From: Euphorbia lathyris
Taxonomy: Eukaryota > Streptophyta > Magnoliopsida > Malpighiales > Euphorbiaceae
Assembly (NCBI RefSeq): GCF_963576675.1
Contig: NC_088912.1
Location: forward strand, 10,067,001 to 10,131,000
Reading direction: 5' to 3'
DNA: 64,000 bases
Of the stretch, positions 24,624 through 35,032 are shown piece after piece; within the stretch, counting starts at the first letter, position 1, and the number at the start of each line of letters is the position of its first letter. The translations under genes were made by a program, and so were the position numbers. The notes below the pieces were generated by a model that saw nothing but the letters and a program-made list of their open reading frames with translations, was not told the DNA's origin and did no database searches.

Positions 24624-25160
24624 AACTCCCCCATTTTGATGTTGGCAAAACTAATCAGCAAGGAACTCAGCGTTGAGCTCCCCCATGATAGTTGACCTTT
24701 TTGATTAAGTGAACTCCCCCGTCAGGGCTGAGCTACTGACTTAGTTTTATTCTAAACATTCTAAGGTTTAATTGAATAAGTCTAAGATCAGTTTTCAGGT
24801 ATAGGTCAGCTTATGGGACATATTCTATTTTACTCAGTATGCAGCGGAAGTAATGTATAGTGACAGGGCGCTGAGTAATTTATTTGTTCAATGGTTTATA
24901 TGAGACAAGTTCAAACATTAATTTTTACGCAGCATGCATTCAGATAATACTTAGCATTTAAGGGATGAATAACACAAGTTGAGTTAACTATGCAAGTATT
25001 GTATTAGACAGCATAGATAGTCAGCATACATAGTATATGTTATAAGAAGAAGGAAATAAACTAAGTACAGATTAAATTCAGTGAATGAGCTATCTACTTC
25101 TTCTTCTTTTGCTGATTGCCTTCAGCTTGAGTTCTTCGCTGATCTTTCTTCTCCCCCGTT
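24624..25160 (-). other. S3 polypurine tract and additional PPT-like G tracts
   Basis: On the minus strand AAATGGGGGAGTT ends at the 3' LTR boundary (24624-24636) and is the main PPT. Similar GGGGGAG tracts lie at 24676-24686, 24711-24722 and 25149-25160, the last inside the ORF3 C-terminus; S1 keeps one at about 1080-1090. Multiple PPTs before the 3' LTR are a reported Sirevirus hallmark (from memory). Confidence 0.75.
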
Positions 25161-27891
25161 TTGCCAGCACCGGGTGGAGGCAGTTTAAAGGAATCCAAAA
25201 GAACAGCTCTAGTGAGCTCAACTGAGAAGGTCTTCAAGCGATCAGCACTTTCATCTAACCCATCAAAGATAGGAGCACCGTTGTTGAGAACATCAGGATG
25301 AATACCAATGGCAGCAGCGCTAAGCATACTGAGCACATAAGCTTGTCCTTTTCCCAGCCATGTGATTGTGTCTGTCAGCGCAGCAAAGGAGTTGTGGAAA
25401 GTTTTGAGAAGTGAAGTATCATAGTGCTCGCCCTGAAGATTGTTATGTCTAACATGGTCAAATATCTTCTGGGAAGTGGTCAGTATTTGATCCTGTTTGA
25501 GCTGGTCGGTGTCCATTTCTTCTTTATGGAGATTGAGTAGACGAACTGCCTCACTGAGTTGCTCCTTTGAGCATTGAGATGTGTTTGCGAGCTGTGCATT
25601 GGTCTTGTTCTGTTCAGTATGAAGCTGAGCGAACAACATCTTTAACTCAGAGGAAGTGGCGAGATTTGGGTTCGCAGCTGACAAGTTTTGGATTTGGGAA
25701 GATAGAGAAGTAAGGCACTGTACCATTGTCAGCTGGATCTCAGCCAGCTTAGCAATTGAATCCTGCCTAGCTTGCTGTGCTTGTGAAGAGAGTAAAATAC
25801 TCAGCAGATCCTTGAGTTCCTTAACTTCATTGAGAAGTTGAGTTACTTGAGAAGGCTGAGTAGTTTCTATGTGTGAAATGGCAGCAGCAAGAGGAGTGGA
25901 GTGCTGAATATCTCTAATCAGAGCCTGTACTGAGTCAATGATTCGTTGACTGGACTCAGTGACATTTATGGTGGCCTGAGAGATTGGATGGATAGCAGTT
26001 TGACCAGATAGAGAAGAGGTTGCTGGGTCAGTGACTGAAGTTGTTATTGGGTTCTGCACATGTGTTGATTGTGTAGTTGGTAGGTCAGCAGGTGCAGTTT
26101 CAGTGGTGTAGTCAGGTTGGATGGGTTCAGAACTGACTGGTACGGTGTTTCTTCGAGATTTTGCTCGGTTTGGATTGGTGGGTTTGCAGAGATAGGTTGT
26201 TCGGCTTGTTCCTAAATAGAAACAGAGGCTTGTTTTTCTGCTGCTGGTGAAGGCTGAGTAGATGGTGCAGAAGGATTTGGCTGACGGAAGAAAGTCATTT
26301 TGACCTTTGAAGGATCATGCACTGGAGCACTGACTGGTTGGTCTAGGATGCTTGCCTTTACCAGTCGTCTTCGTCTCTTCTGTACAAGAGTAGGATCAAC
26401 TTGAGTGTTCTCAGCTGGAGATGGAGAGACAACTGCATTCTGATCAGCAGTGTGCTGGTCAGTTTGCACTTCGTGTTGTTCACCTTCATCAGCTGACTCA
26501 GAGTGAGGTTGATCAGCTTGATCATCTTCACTAACTGTTTTCTCAGAGTCAGCTCCTTCCTCTTGTTCTCATTCGGCTACTTCATCCTCAGAATTATCAT
26601 TCTCAATTTCTTCCTCGAGCTGAGAGATGAACTGTTCGTTCAGTTCCACTGCATCTTCTCGTTGCGCAGTTTCTTCAGCATGATGCTGAGCATAATGCAA
26701 GTCCGTGGTGACAACAAAGTCAAGTGGAAGGACATTGATGGGTGAAAGGGTAGAAGTCTTCTGCTTCTTTTGAGGAGGATCAGTTGTGTCCTCAGTTGCA
26801 GGCTCATCTTGCCTGCTTCGCTTTTTAGCTGACTGAGTGTTGTCTTGGTTTGACTCAGTAGCTGATTTGGATTTCTTGGACTTAGGCTCAGCTTCCTTGG
26901 ATGGGGTACCAGTAGGTTTCCTTTTTCTGATAGCTGGAGCTTTTGTCCTTTTTCCTTTGGCTGGAACAATTACCTCAACAGGTAGCTCTTCTTCAGCTTG
27001 CTCTTCTGACTGCTCAATGAATTTTCCATTCTTTAAAGGCTGATTGAACTTGAGAGCACGCAGTGATGCTGCTGTGATCTCAGATCCCTTTACAAAAGTT
27101 TCTCCTTATAGGTCAACCTTATGATCAACTAAGATCTTAGTGATCAGTGATCCTAGCCTAAGATTATTTGTACTGCGCAGGAATCCAGCTACTAGAAACA
27201 CGGGCATGTTGATCGGCTTGTAGGTCAGCATGTGCCAGATAAAGCACATCTCGAAGTGGGACGCTGAGCTGGTGCAGTTGACCTTTTGGTAGATCAGTTG
27301 AACCATCAGGAAGTGGGCCATCTTCTGATGCTGACCCATAGACGAGCTGGATACTTCTCCAATGTACCCAGCAGGCTTACAGAAGGTTTCATCATAGTAG
27401 ATGTCCTCCTGGTCACCATTCCTTCTCAGCTCAGCACCCTCAGTCTTGAGGCTGAGTAGGGATCCCAGATAAGTTGGGTTGATGAAAATGGTCTTTCCCC
27501 TTACTTCAGTGACTAGATGGTCACGGTCTTTTACGTCAGCTTTGAGGTTATGGTAGAATTCCATAACCAAGTCAGGATAGGTTGGGAACCGTAGGGAGAA
27601 TAACTCAGTCCAGCCGTTGTTCTTGATCCAATCGTAGAACGGTTGTTCTGGGTCGATGAAGGTCTGGGATACCCAGCGAGAAGGTTCCACTTTCCATTCT
27701 CGTACATTCTCGAATACTCGAATGTATTGTCTAGGTTTAGCTGGTTTGCCCTGAGCTTGAATGGCTTTTTCTTTGCCATTTCCATCAGCTTTAGAGGGTG
27801 AAAGCTGAGTGGAGGAATTGTTCGTTGTTTGTTCATCGATGGTGGTCTTGGAACGACCGGCACCGGAGATGTTGAAGGAGGCTTTAGTCAT
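25094..27891 (-). pseudogene. S3 ORF3: post-pol accessory protein
   Basis: ATG at 27891; the protein ends at the stop at 25094. Layout equals S1 ORF3: N-terminal globular part (FENVREWKVEPSRW, QPFYDWI, YPDLVMEFYHNL, KTIFINPTYLGSLL, MLTYKPINMPVFLV); an acidic and Lys-rich middle (KRSRQDEP, QKRRRRLVKA); and a coiled-coil-like C-terminus (LLNEVKELKDLLSILLSSQAQ region) ending QQKKKK. Stops interrupt it near 27106, 26572 and 26212, and a frameshift occurs near 26060. N-terminal identity to S1 is high while the middle diverges strongly, so the globular part is probably under constraint. No membrane anchor seen. Function unknown; RNA or chromatin binding is a guess from charge. Confidence 0.75.
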
Positions 27892-27994
27892 TTTAGGAGA
27901 GAAGTGTGTGAATTTTAGGACTTAAGTTCTTAAGGAATTCTGAAGCTATTGAAAATTCAGTACGCGTAAAGAGCAAGTAGTGGGGAAATACCCA

Positions 27995-28003
27995 CTATTT
28001 ATA
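27995..28003 (-). promoter_or_regulatory. TATA box upstream of S3 ORF3
   Basis: Minus-strand TATAAATAG, ~104 nt upstream of the ORF3 ATG, matching the spacing in S1. Farther upstream a CCAATCAG occurs near 28060, also seen upstream of the LTR TATA. Together these suggest an internal promoter giving an ORF3 mRNA. Confidence 0.5.
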
Positions 28004-28368
28004 GACTTTTCAATTAGGGTTTCTGTTTGAATTTAGGTTGTTTTTTCCCTTGGGTTGTCCAATCAGCAGAATTCCTGACATTCATGACACTTTATGACAT
28101 ATACGGCGCATGCGTTGTACAGGTGTCATTACGCGTGCGTTTGCATTGAATACTAATGATTACTTTTACTCAGCATTTGTTGTTACAAACGTTCCATATT
28201 CTGAGTAGTCAGATTTGTGCAACGGATAGTGAGAGTAATTAGTTACTCGGTCTGAGATAACTTACTCAGTGTGCATTAGTTACCAGGCATGTGATTTTGA
28301 CAGATAATCTTAAAACACTCAGCATGTTAACATTCAGTATGCATTATATCACATTTGTACATAGGAAT

Positions 28369-30391
28369 TTAAGACAGTGGATTAAACATACCAATGGCTT
28401 CTCTCAGTATGCTGAATTGCTCTCGTGCTAGAGGCTTTGTACAGATATCAGCAAGCTGCACATCTGTTGGCACATAGGTCAGCTTGACTGATGAGTATGA
28501 CATTCTTTCCTTGTTTAATTTGAAGGCCAAGGAAGAAGTTGAGTTCTCCCATCATTGACATTTCGAATTCAGTCTGCATTTGCTTGCTTCTTGCTGACTG
28601 TAGCCCTGAGCTACAAGTCTTGCCTTGTTTCTGACTACGTTTCCTTGTTCATCCAGCTTGTTCCTGAAGACCCATCTCGTTCCAATGGTCTTTTGGCTCT
28701 TTGGATGTGGCACTAGTTCCCATACATTATTCCTCCTGAATTGGTCGAGTTCCTCTTGCATGGCATTCATCCAGTATTCGTCATGCTCAGCTTCGGCAAA
28801 GTTCTTCGGCTCCTGAACTGAGACGAAAGCTACATTGCCGAGATACTTCCTTAGTTGATTCCTAGTCATCAGCGTATTTCCAGCTGAGTCAAGAATTGCA
28901 TTTTCTGAATGCCCTCTTGGGACTCTTATCTCCTTGGGTAGACTCGTGTCTTGTTCTATTTGTGTTTCAACATTCTCTGCAGAAGTAGATTGGTCAGTGA
29001 AAGTAATTTTAGGTTCACTCTTACTCTTGGTCAGCCGTTTTGTGAAGGACTCAGTAGCTGGTTCTTGATCAGTAGGTGCTGAGTTTGGTTCATCTTCTAT
29101 CAGCGGCTGGTATCTTCCTGCAGGGTCAGTTTCATCGAATTGCACATGTATAGATTCTTCTAATACTTGAGTTCTCTTATTAAAAACTCTGTATGCTTTG
29201 CTGTTTGTTGAGTAGCCTAGAAAGATAGCCTCATCAGCTTTTGAATCAAATTTGGCTAAGCTATCTTTGGTATTTAAAATAAAACATCTACAGCCAAATG
29301 CACGAAAGTATCCAATGTTGGGCTTTCGTCATTTCCAAAGTTCATAAGGGGTTTTCTTAAGTATAGGTCTAACTAGAGCTCTATTCAGAATATAGCATGC
29401 TGTGTTAACAGCTTCTCCCCAAAAATACTTTGGAAGCCTATGCTCATCCAGCATTGTCCTGGCAATCTCAACCAGAGTTCTGTTCTTCCTTTCAACAACC
29501 CCATTTTGCTGAGGCGTTCTAGGAGCAGAGAAGTTGTGGTCAATGTCGCTAGCTTCACAGAATTCAACAAACTTTTGGTTTTTGAATTCTCCACCGTTAT
29601 CACTATGGATATGAGCTAATTTTAGGTCTTTCTCATTTTCAATTTTTCTAACCAAATTTGAAAAAGTCTCAAAGGTCTCATCCTTGCTGGTCAGCAAGAT
29701 AACCCACGTATACCGAGAGAAGTCATCTTCTTCCACCCAGACTCAGCGGCTGGACTGGACCAAAGAGATCCAAGTGTAGTAACTCTAACGGTCGTTTAGT
29801 TGAGACAATGTTTTTACTGTGAAAAGATTGTTTGGTTTGTTTTCCAGCTTGGCAAGCGTGGCATAGTTGATCTTTTTGAAATTTAAGTTCAGGCAGTCCC
29901 TCAACCAATTGCTTTCTTGCTAATTTGACCAGGAGGTCCATGCTTACATGACCAAGTCTCTTGTGCCATAGCCAGGAATTTTCTTCCTTTGTGACTAAGC
30001 ATACAGTTTTTGAAAAATTCTTTTCTAGGTTCAGCATGAAGACATTGTCTATCCGAGGGGCAGTTAAGATTAACTCATTTGTTTTTCCCTCATATATTTT
30101 ACATCCAGTATCATCAAATATAACTTTTCTCCCATTATCACATAGCTGGGCTACGCTGAGTAAGTTATATTTGAGTCCGCTGACTAGGGAGACAGATTCA
30201 ATAGTGGGATTACCTCCAACGGTGCCTGGTCCTACTATCTTACCCTTTCTGTTGTCTCCAAAACTTACACTTCCTCCTCGTTTACGTTCAAACGTGATGA
30301 ATTGAGTTTCATCACCCATCATATGCCTTGAGCATGCGCTGTCAATATACCACATTTTTGACTTCTCGGCACATCTCAGGCTTACCTGCAT
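28369..30391 (-). pseudogene. pol: S3 pol, internally deleted
   Basis: Protease (WYIDSACSRHMMGDE), pre-integrase (LWHKRLGHVSMD) and integrase (HLDLFGP, SDNGGEFKN, NGVVERKNRT) are readable. A ~20-bp deletion near 29725 shifts frame inside integrase, and a stop lies at 29329. RT is present only up to [11 protein letters not shown]. Near 28585 sequence jumps past ~430 bp that in S1 holds the RT palm. Near 28492 a second jump skips ~680 bp, removing the rest of RT and RNase H. Only the extreme C-terminal segment (28369-~28490) follows. There is no YVDD motif, so the protein cannot polymerise. Confidence 0.9.
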
Positions 30392-30396
30392 TGTAA

Positions 30397-32163
30397 TCAG
30401 TTTCCTTTAGGTACCCAATTCTTTTTGGGTCCTGACTTGTTAGGTTTAACAGGTAAAGCATCATATTTTATTTTGTGGCGACATATATTGATAGTATGGC
30501 CACTTTTTCCACAGAAGTCACAACTGACTTTCTGTTTAGGATTCTTTACTGACTTGTCAGCACCCCAGTGCTGAGCGTGCCAGCACACCTTAGTGGTGTG
30601 TCCTAACTTCCCACAAAAGTCACACTGGACTCTTCACTAGGGATCACGTCTCTGATGAGTACCTTGGTACTGAGTACCTTGATACTGAGTTCTCAGAGGA
30701 AAATTGTTCTTGTGTGGAACCTTTAATTGGTTTTGAATGGTTGTGACATCCTTCCTCAGTTTCTTTGAAATTGACTGGACTTCAGAGACAAACTCATGAA
30801 TGGTTTTCATATTTTTGTGCAAAACTGAGTTGTCCTGAAGAAGGTATCTGAGGTCACTCAGTTTGACCTTTTCCACCTCATCACAACGCCTGCTGAGTGC
30901 TTTAATCTTCTTGTTACACTTTTTGACAAGTGTATAAAGATCACTAAGGGCATTACCCGTTTCATTTCTGAGTTGAGAGAGTGAGATTACCTCATTAGAT
31001 TGCTCTTCATTTTCTGACTCATCAGATTGGTCAGCATGCTCAGAAATGCATGGTTCAGCAAGTTCGTCAGCCATGAAACATATCTTTGCTGACTCTGTGG
31101 CCTCAGCTTCAGTAGATGAAGAATCATCACTGTCACTCCATATTGCCACCATTGCCTTCTTCCCATTCTTTTTGTCATCCCTCAGAGTTGGGAAGCTTGA
31201 TTTGATGTGTCCGGTTTGATGGCACTCAAAGCATGTAATGGGCTTTGAGTTGTCCTTCTTGAATTTGCTGTCACTTGAGTCAGCCTTATACTTGTCAAAT
31301 TTTCTATAAGGCTTTTTGGAGTATTTGTCATTCCTTTTGAACAGCCTTTTCATTTTCCTCGTGAACATAGCCATCTCCTCATCGTCAGTTGAGCCCTCAT
31401 CAGTTGAGTCAGCTTTCATGACAAGTGATTTTTGCTTCTTATCTTCGGATTTTTCCTTCACCTCGAAATTCTTCATGGATATCTCATGGGTCAGCAGTGA
31501 GCCGATGAGTTCATCATATTTATAGGTGGTTAAATCCTGAGCTTCTTCAACGGCTGTCTTCTTGGCTTGCCAATCCTTAGGAAGACTTCTGAGAATCTTC
31601 TTGACTTGTTCTTCTTCAGTGAAGATTTTTCCAAGTCTTTTGAGCTCATTTATGATGTTTTTGAATCTTGCATTCATCTCAGAAATCCCCTCATCATTGT
31701 TCATTTCGAACAGCTCATACAATCTCATTTACTGGTTGACCTTGGACTCCTTCACCTTGTTGGTTCCTTCGTAGGTCACTTCCAGCTTCTTCTAGATCTC
31801 CTGTGCTGATTCACAACCTGATATTTTGTTGTATTCTGCAGCATCTAGCGCACAGTGAAGCATATTTATAGCTGAAGCATGGTTTTGTAACTTCTTGAGA
31901 TCATCCTCTGTCCATTCAACCTCAGCTTTAACAACTGACTGGCCAGCAACAACTTTCACAGGTACAAACGGGCCTTGGACTATAGATAGCCAGGCACTCA
32001 TGTTTGTAGCTTGAATGAAGTTTTTCATCCTATTCTTCCAAAAGGTATAGTTTGACCCGAAGAATAGGGGAGGCCTAGTAATGGACATCCCCTCAGGTAA
32101 TATCTGAGTTGTCTGGTTTCCAAGGAGAAACCGAGTGCTGTTTTCACCCATGGTATGGATCAA
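30397..32163 (-). pseudogene. gag: S3 gag
   Basis: ATG at 32163, close to the PBS. Same arrangement as S1 gag, with FWKNRMKNFIQ, RLYELFEMNNDEG and three knuckles. The first knuckle reads CFECHQTGHIKSSF and so has lost its last Cys. Stops occur at 31792, ~31729 and ~30637. The natural UGA at 30397 is shared with S1, and pol lies in the -1 frame just after it. Nucleocapsid role by family. Confidence 0.88.
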
Positions 32164-32199
32164 CTCAAGGTTGTTAGACCTTTAGTAATGAGCTTTTAG

Positions 32200-32211
32200 G
32201 CTCTGATACCA
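32200..32211 (-). other. S3 primer binding site
   Basis: TGGTATCAGAGC on the minus strand, two bases inside the 5' LTR edge at 32214. Complementary to initiator tRNA-Met. Confidence 0.93.
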
Positions 32212-32213
32212 CT

Positions 32214-33636
32214 TGTTGGTCCCTTGTAAGGTTGCAAGTATAGTTCCAAGGGGGGGTTAGGAACTATTCTACCTTTTTAAAATAATTAGGGCATATTTCT
32301 TTTCTTTGAGAAAAGATTATATAACAGCGGCGCTTAGCAATCAGCAAGACACTGGCTTAGTCAACTAGTGACTAGGCCAGCTTCATTGCTTAGGTCAGGA
32401 AATAGCATTTAGAGTCTATTCCTGAACTAACTCGTTGGTAGCGCACAACTCAGCTTGACTTCTTTTTACTTGGTCAGCTTTAGTTTGTTTTAAGCAAGCA
32501 ATATATTAAGGAGTTAAGGGTTAGAAATACTTCACTCAGCGGAGTTATCCAGGTTCGGCTTCTTCTAAGCCTACGTCCTGTCCCTGGAACACGTTCCGAG
32601 ATTTCCAATTCACTACTGAGCTCTTTAAAGGTAGAGACTTGAAAACCCTTTACAAATCAGAAGCTGAGTATAACAAGAGTACCTTCCTCTATACCTCTAC
32701 TCACTTCTATTCAATCAGAAGCTGAGTATAACAAGAGTACCTTCCTCTATACCTCTACTCACTTCTATTCTAATTCACTAAGTACTTAAAACCGAGTACT
32801 CAGCTTCTCCTTTCTAATTCCTAGAAATGATTAAGATTTGTCCTAAACAACAATTGCTAGAACACCTTAGATGATTGAGAATCAATCACTCTAGACTTTT
32901 ACACAAATGTATAAGCTTGTAGTGTAAGAATTTGCTTTGCTTTTGATGGAGAACTTTTGTATACTTTTGGTCAGCGTAACGGCTTTGCACAAAGTTCTCT
33001 ATGGAATGTGGATTCTGAATGCTCTATTTATAGAGAGCTGTGAGAGCTTCTGGTTATTTCGAATTTTGAAATAACCGTTGGAGGGAAACGGCTATAGGTC
33101 GTTTTCACTCAGTCTGTCAGCAGTTCTCTTGGCCAATCAGATTCCAGCATCTTCTGTTCTTCGGTTAGTGTGACAGTATGTTCCTCCATTTTAGGTAACG
33201 TCAACCAGACAGCTTGCTGTGTCTCCTGATCTTTACTAAAAGAGGAAATACTTTGTCTGAAAGCTGCTTTATGGTTAGCTGCTGTCTTGTACGTTTTGTC
33301 GAGATAGCTCAGCAGCTTCATGCCGAAGTTGTCTACGTGGATCTTCTGGATCCTTCTTTGTTCAGCATGCGTTTCATCACTTCAACGGCAGCGTTTTGAA
33401 ATACGCGGGCTGAGTGATCTTGGGCTTGTTTGACTTGGGCCTTGACTTGGGCCTTGACTTCCATATAGGGCTTGAGCCTTATGATCTTTATGTCTTATAA
33501 TAAATTAGAAACTCAACATTTAACAAACACATTAGTAACACTAAATCAAAGCATTTAAACTTAGTGTGTTGTAGAATATTTAATTTCACTTAATTAATTT
33601 TGTCAAATCAAAATCCTGTGGAAAGGTGTTTCAACA
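32214..33636 (-). mobile_element. S3 5' LTR
   Basis: TGTTGG...CAACA, 1,423 bp, nearly identical to 23198-24623. It is followed at 33637-33641 by CCCAG, the second target-duplication copy. It carries the TATA box (near 33024) and the 58-bp duplication. Confidence 0.95.
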
Positions 33637-34466
33637 CCCAGTACTGCCGGCTGAATTATAATATTAGGGAGGGGCAACTGATTTTAATAACTTGCTTATT
33701 TACTTAACCTTTTAACGAGGGATTTTTATTTAAGTCTCATAATCTAACTTAGTCTTGATTTGCTTTAGCATACATCAGACACACATACATACATACATTG
33801 GCGTTATGGACATATCAGCTAAATTATTCCGTCGAGCCAGAGACGGAATAAAAGACCAAACCTAAGGAAATACTAACTATTACATATTTCTTTTTAGGTC
33901 CTCCGTCTTCTCCATGACGCCTTGAAATTACATATTAATTTCTATACTACTAAAGAAAACTTCAACTGAATTGAAGGGAATTAGATGAGAGGAGAAATTA
34001 CAATAGATAGTAGATAGGCAGGACTCGCAGACCCTATTTCAAAAATATCAAAAGACTAAAAGAGGGTCCAAATATGTCCATAACTCCAAACATGCAAAGA
34101 CTCAATTAAATAAATTTAATTGGTTGATTACATAACCGTCTTATGTAATATTTAGGTTAATCACATTAACTCGTCAAATTAACTTTCATCCAATTTTACA
34201 TCTTATCGTTTCGTATCTTTATATTAACCCTTAGATTAATATAACCATATAAAACGTCGATTATGCATGTCCCAATTATTTTGATTTCAATTCATTTAAC
34301 GCTTTGATTTACAACTTGGTAAAAACAAACTTTTAAACGATTTTTTCATTCGATAATCAAAACAGAAAACTATTGATTTCCGAAACATATATATATATAT
34401 ATAAATTATTTATAAGCCGATTTTAACAATTAAAATCAAGTGGGATTCGGGCTAGGGCCCGAAACT

Positions 34467-34533
34467 GGGCTGCTGCCGTTTGGCAGCAGCCCCGCGGCTG
34501 CGCACGCGGTTGCTGCCGCGAGGCAGCAGCCGC
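34467..34533. repeat. Pair of GC-rich hairpins between TA runs
   Basis: 34467-34492 is an 11-bp perfect stem (GGGCTGCTGCC / GGCAGCAGCCC) with a GTTT loop. 34506-34533 is a 12-bp stem with one mismatch (GCGGTTGCTGCC / GGCAGCAGCCGC) and a GCGA loop. The two stems share the GCTGCTGCC core. TA dinucleotide runs lie at about 34387-34402 and 34578-34593. Confidence 0.85.
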
Positions 34534-34870
34534 GCGACAGCTGCTGGTCGCGCCGTGAAGCGCGACCCGAGCCGCTGTCGTATATATATATATTTTTTTT
34601 TTATAAAATATAAATATATATATCAGTTTTTAAAACGGTTTTAAAAACAATTTTCAGAAATAGGAAAAACTACAATAGATTTCCGTTTTATCTTTTAGAA
34701 TTAATAAAACTAATTTTTATTAACCTAACTATAAAACAAATAGATTTTGTTATAATGATTATCAACCGAAATAATTAGGAACATACGCATAATCAATTTT
34801 AATTAACAATTAACTAAAATTTATTTATCTTTAGAATTAATTAACCAAACAATTTGTTAATTAATCCTAA

Positions 34871-35001
34871 CCATTAATATTTATTCAATCCTATTGAAAA
34901 ACTTCTAAATTTTCATATATGAAATAACGGATTTAACGACCACTGTTGGAAATTAAGGCTTGAAATAAATATTGCGAATAGGATTGAATAAATATTAATG
35001 G
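34871..35001. repeat. 25-bp perfect inverted repeat
   Basis: 34871-34895 is the exact reverse complement of 34977-35001, with ~80 bp between. An LTR-start-like TGTTGGAAATTAAGG at 34943 lies in the loop. This suggests a fold-back or template-switch rearrangement near the C2 LTR/PBS junction. Confidence 0.8.
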
Positions 35002-35020
35002 TATAGCAGCGGAAATTAAG

Positions 35021-35032
35021 GCTCTGATACCA
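35021..35032 (-). other. C2 primer binding site at a deletion junction
   Basis: Minus-strand TGGTATCAGAGC. The C2 5' LTR should follow but T1 LTR sequence starts at 35033, at a point 535 bp into the complete T1 LTR. So ~146 bp of C2 LTR and 535 bp of T1 LTR are missing here. Confidence 0.85.

Larger units (their letters stand above)
23198..33636 (-). mobile_element. Sirevirus-type copia element S3, 10.4 kb, complete ends
   Basis: Two nearly identical LTRs (23198-24623 and 32214-33636) and flanking CCCAG at 23193-23197 and 33637-33641 define a complete insertion. Minus-strand order: 5' LTR, PBS, gag, pol, ORF3, several G-rich PPT-like tracts, 3' LTR. Compared with S1, pol has lost two blocks covering the RT catalytic core and most of RNase H. 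The LTRs differ at only scattered positions, so insertion was recent relative to C2. It could move only with help from another copy. Confidence 0.95.
33642..35020 (-). other. C2 5' leader, PBS-proximal part (non-coding)
   Basis: No usable frame. The sequence continues from 23192 once S3 is removed. It holds GC-rich hairpins (34467-34533) flanked by TA runs, and a 25-bp inverted repeat (34871-34895 with 34977-35001). A stretch from 34943 resembles the first ~40 bp of the C2 LTR with a ~40-bp insert. An AGGGAGGGGCAAC tract near 33664 resembles a Tat PPT, so part of this block could be another relic. Attribution to C2 is inference from the flanking PBS and the nesting. Confidence 0.55.
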
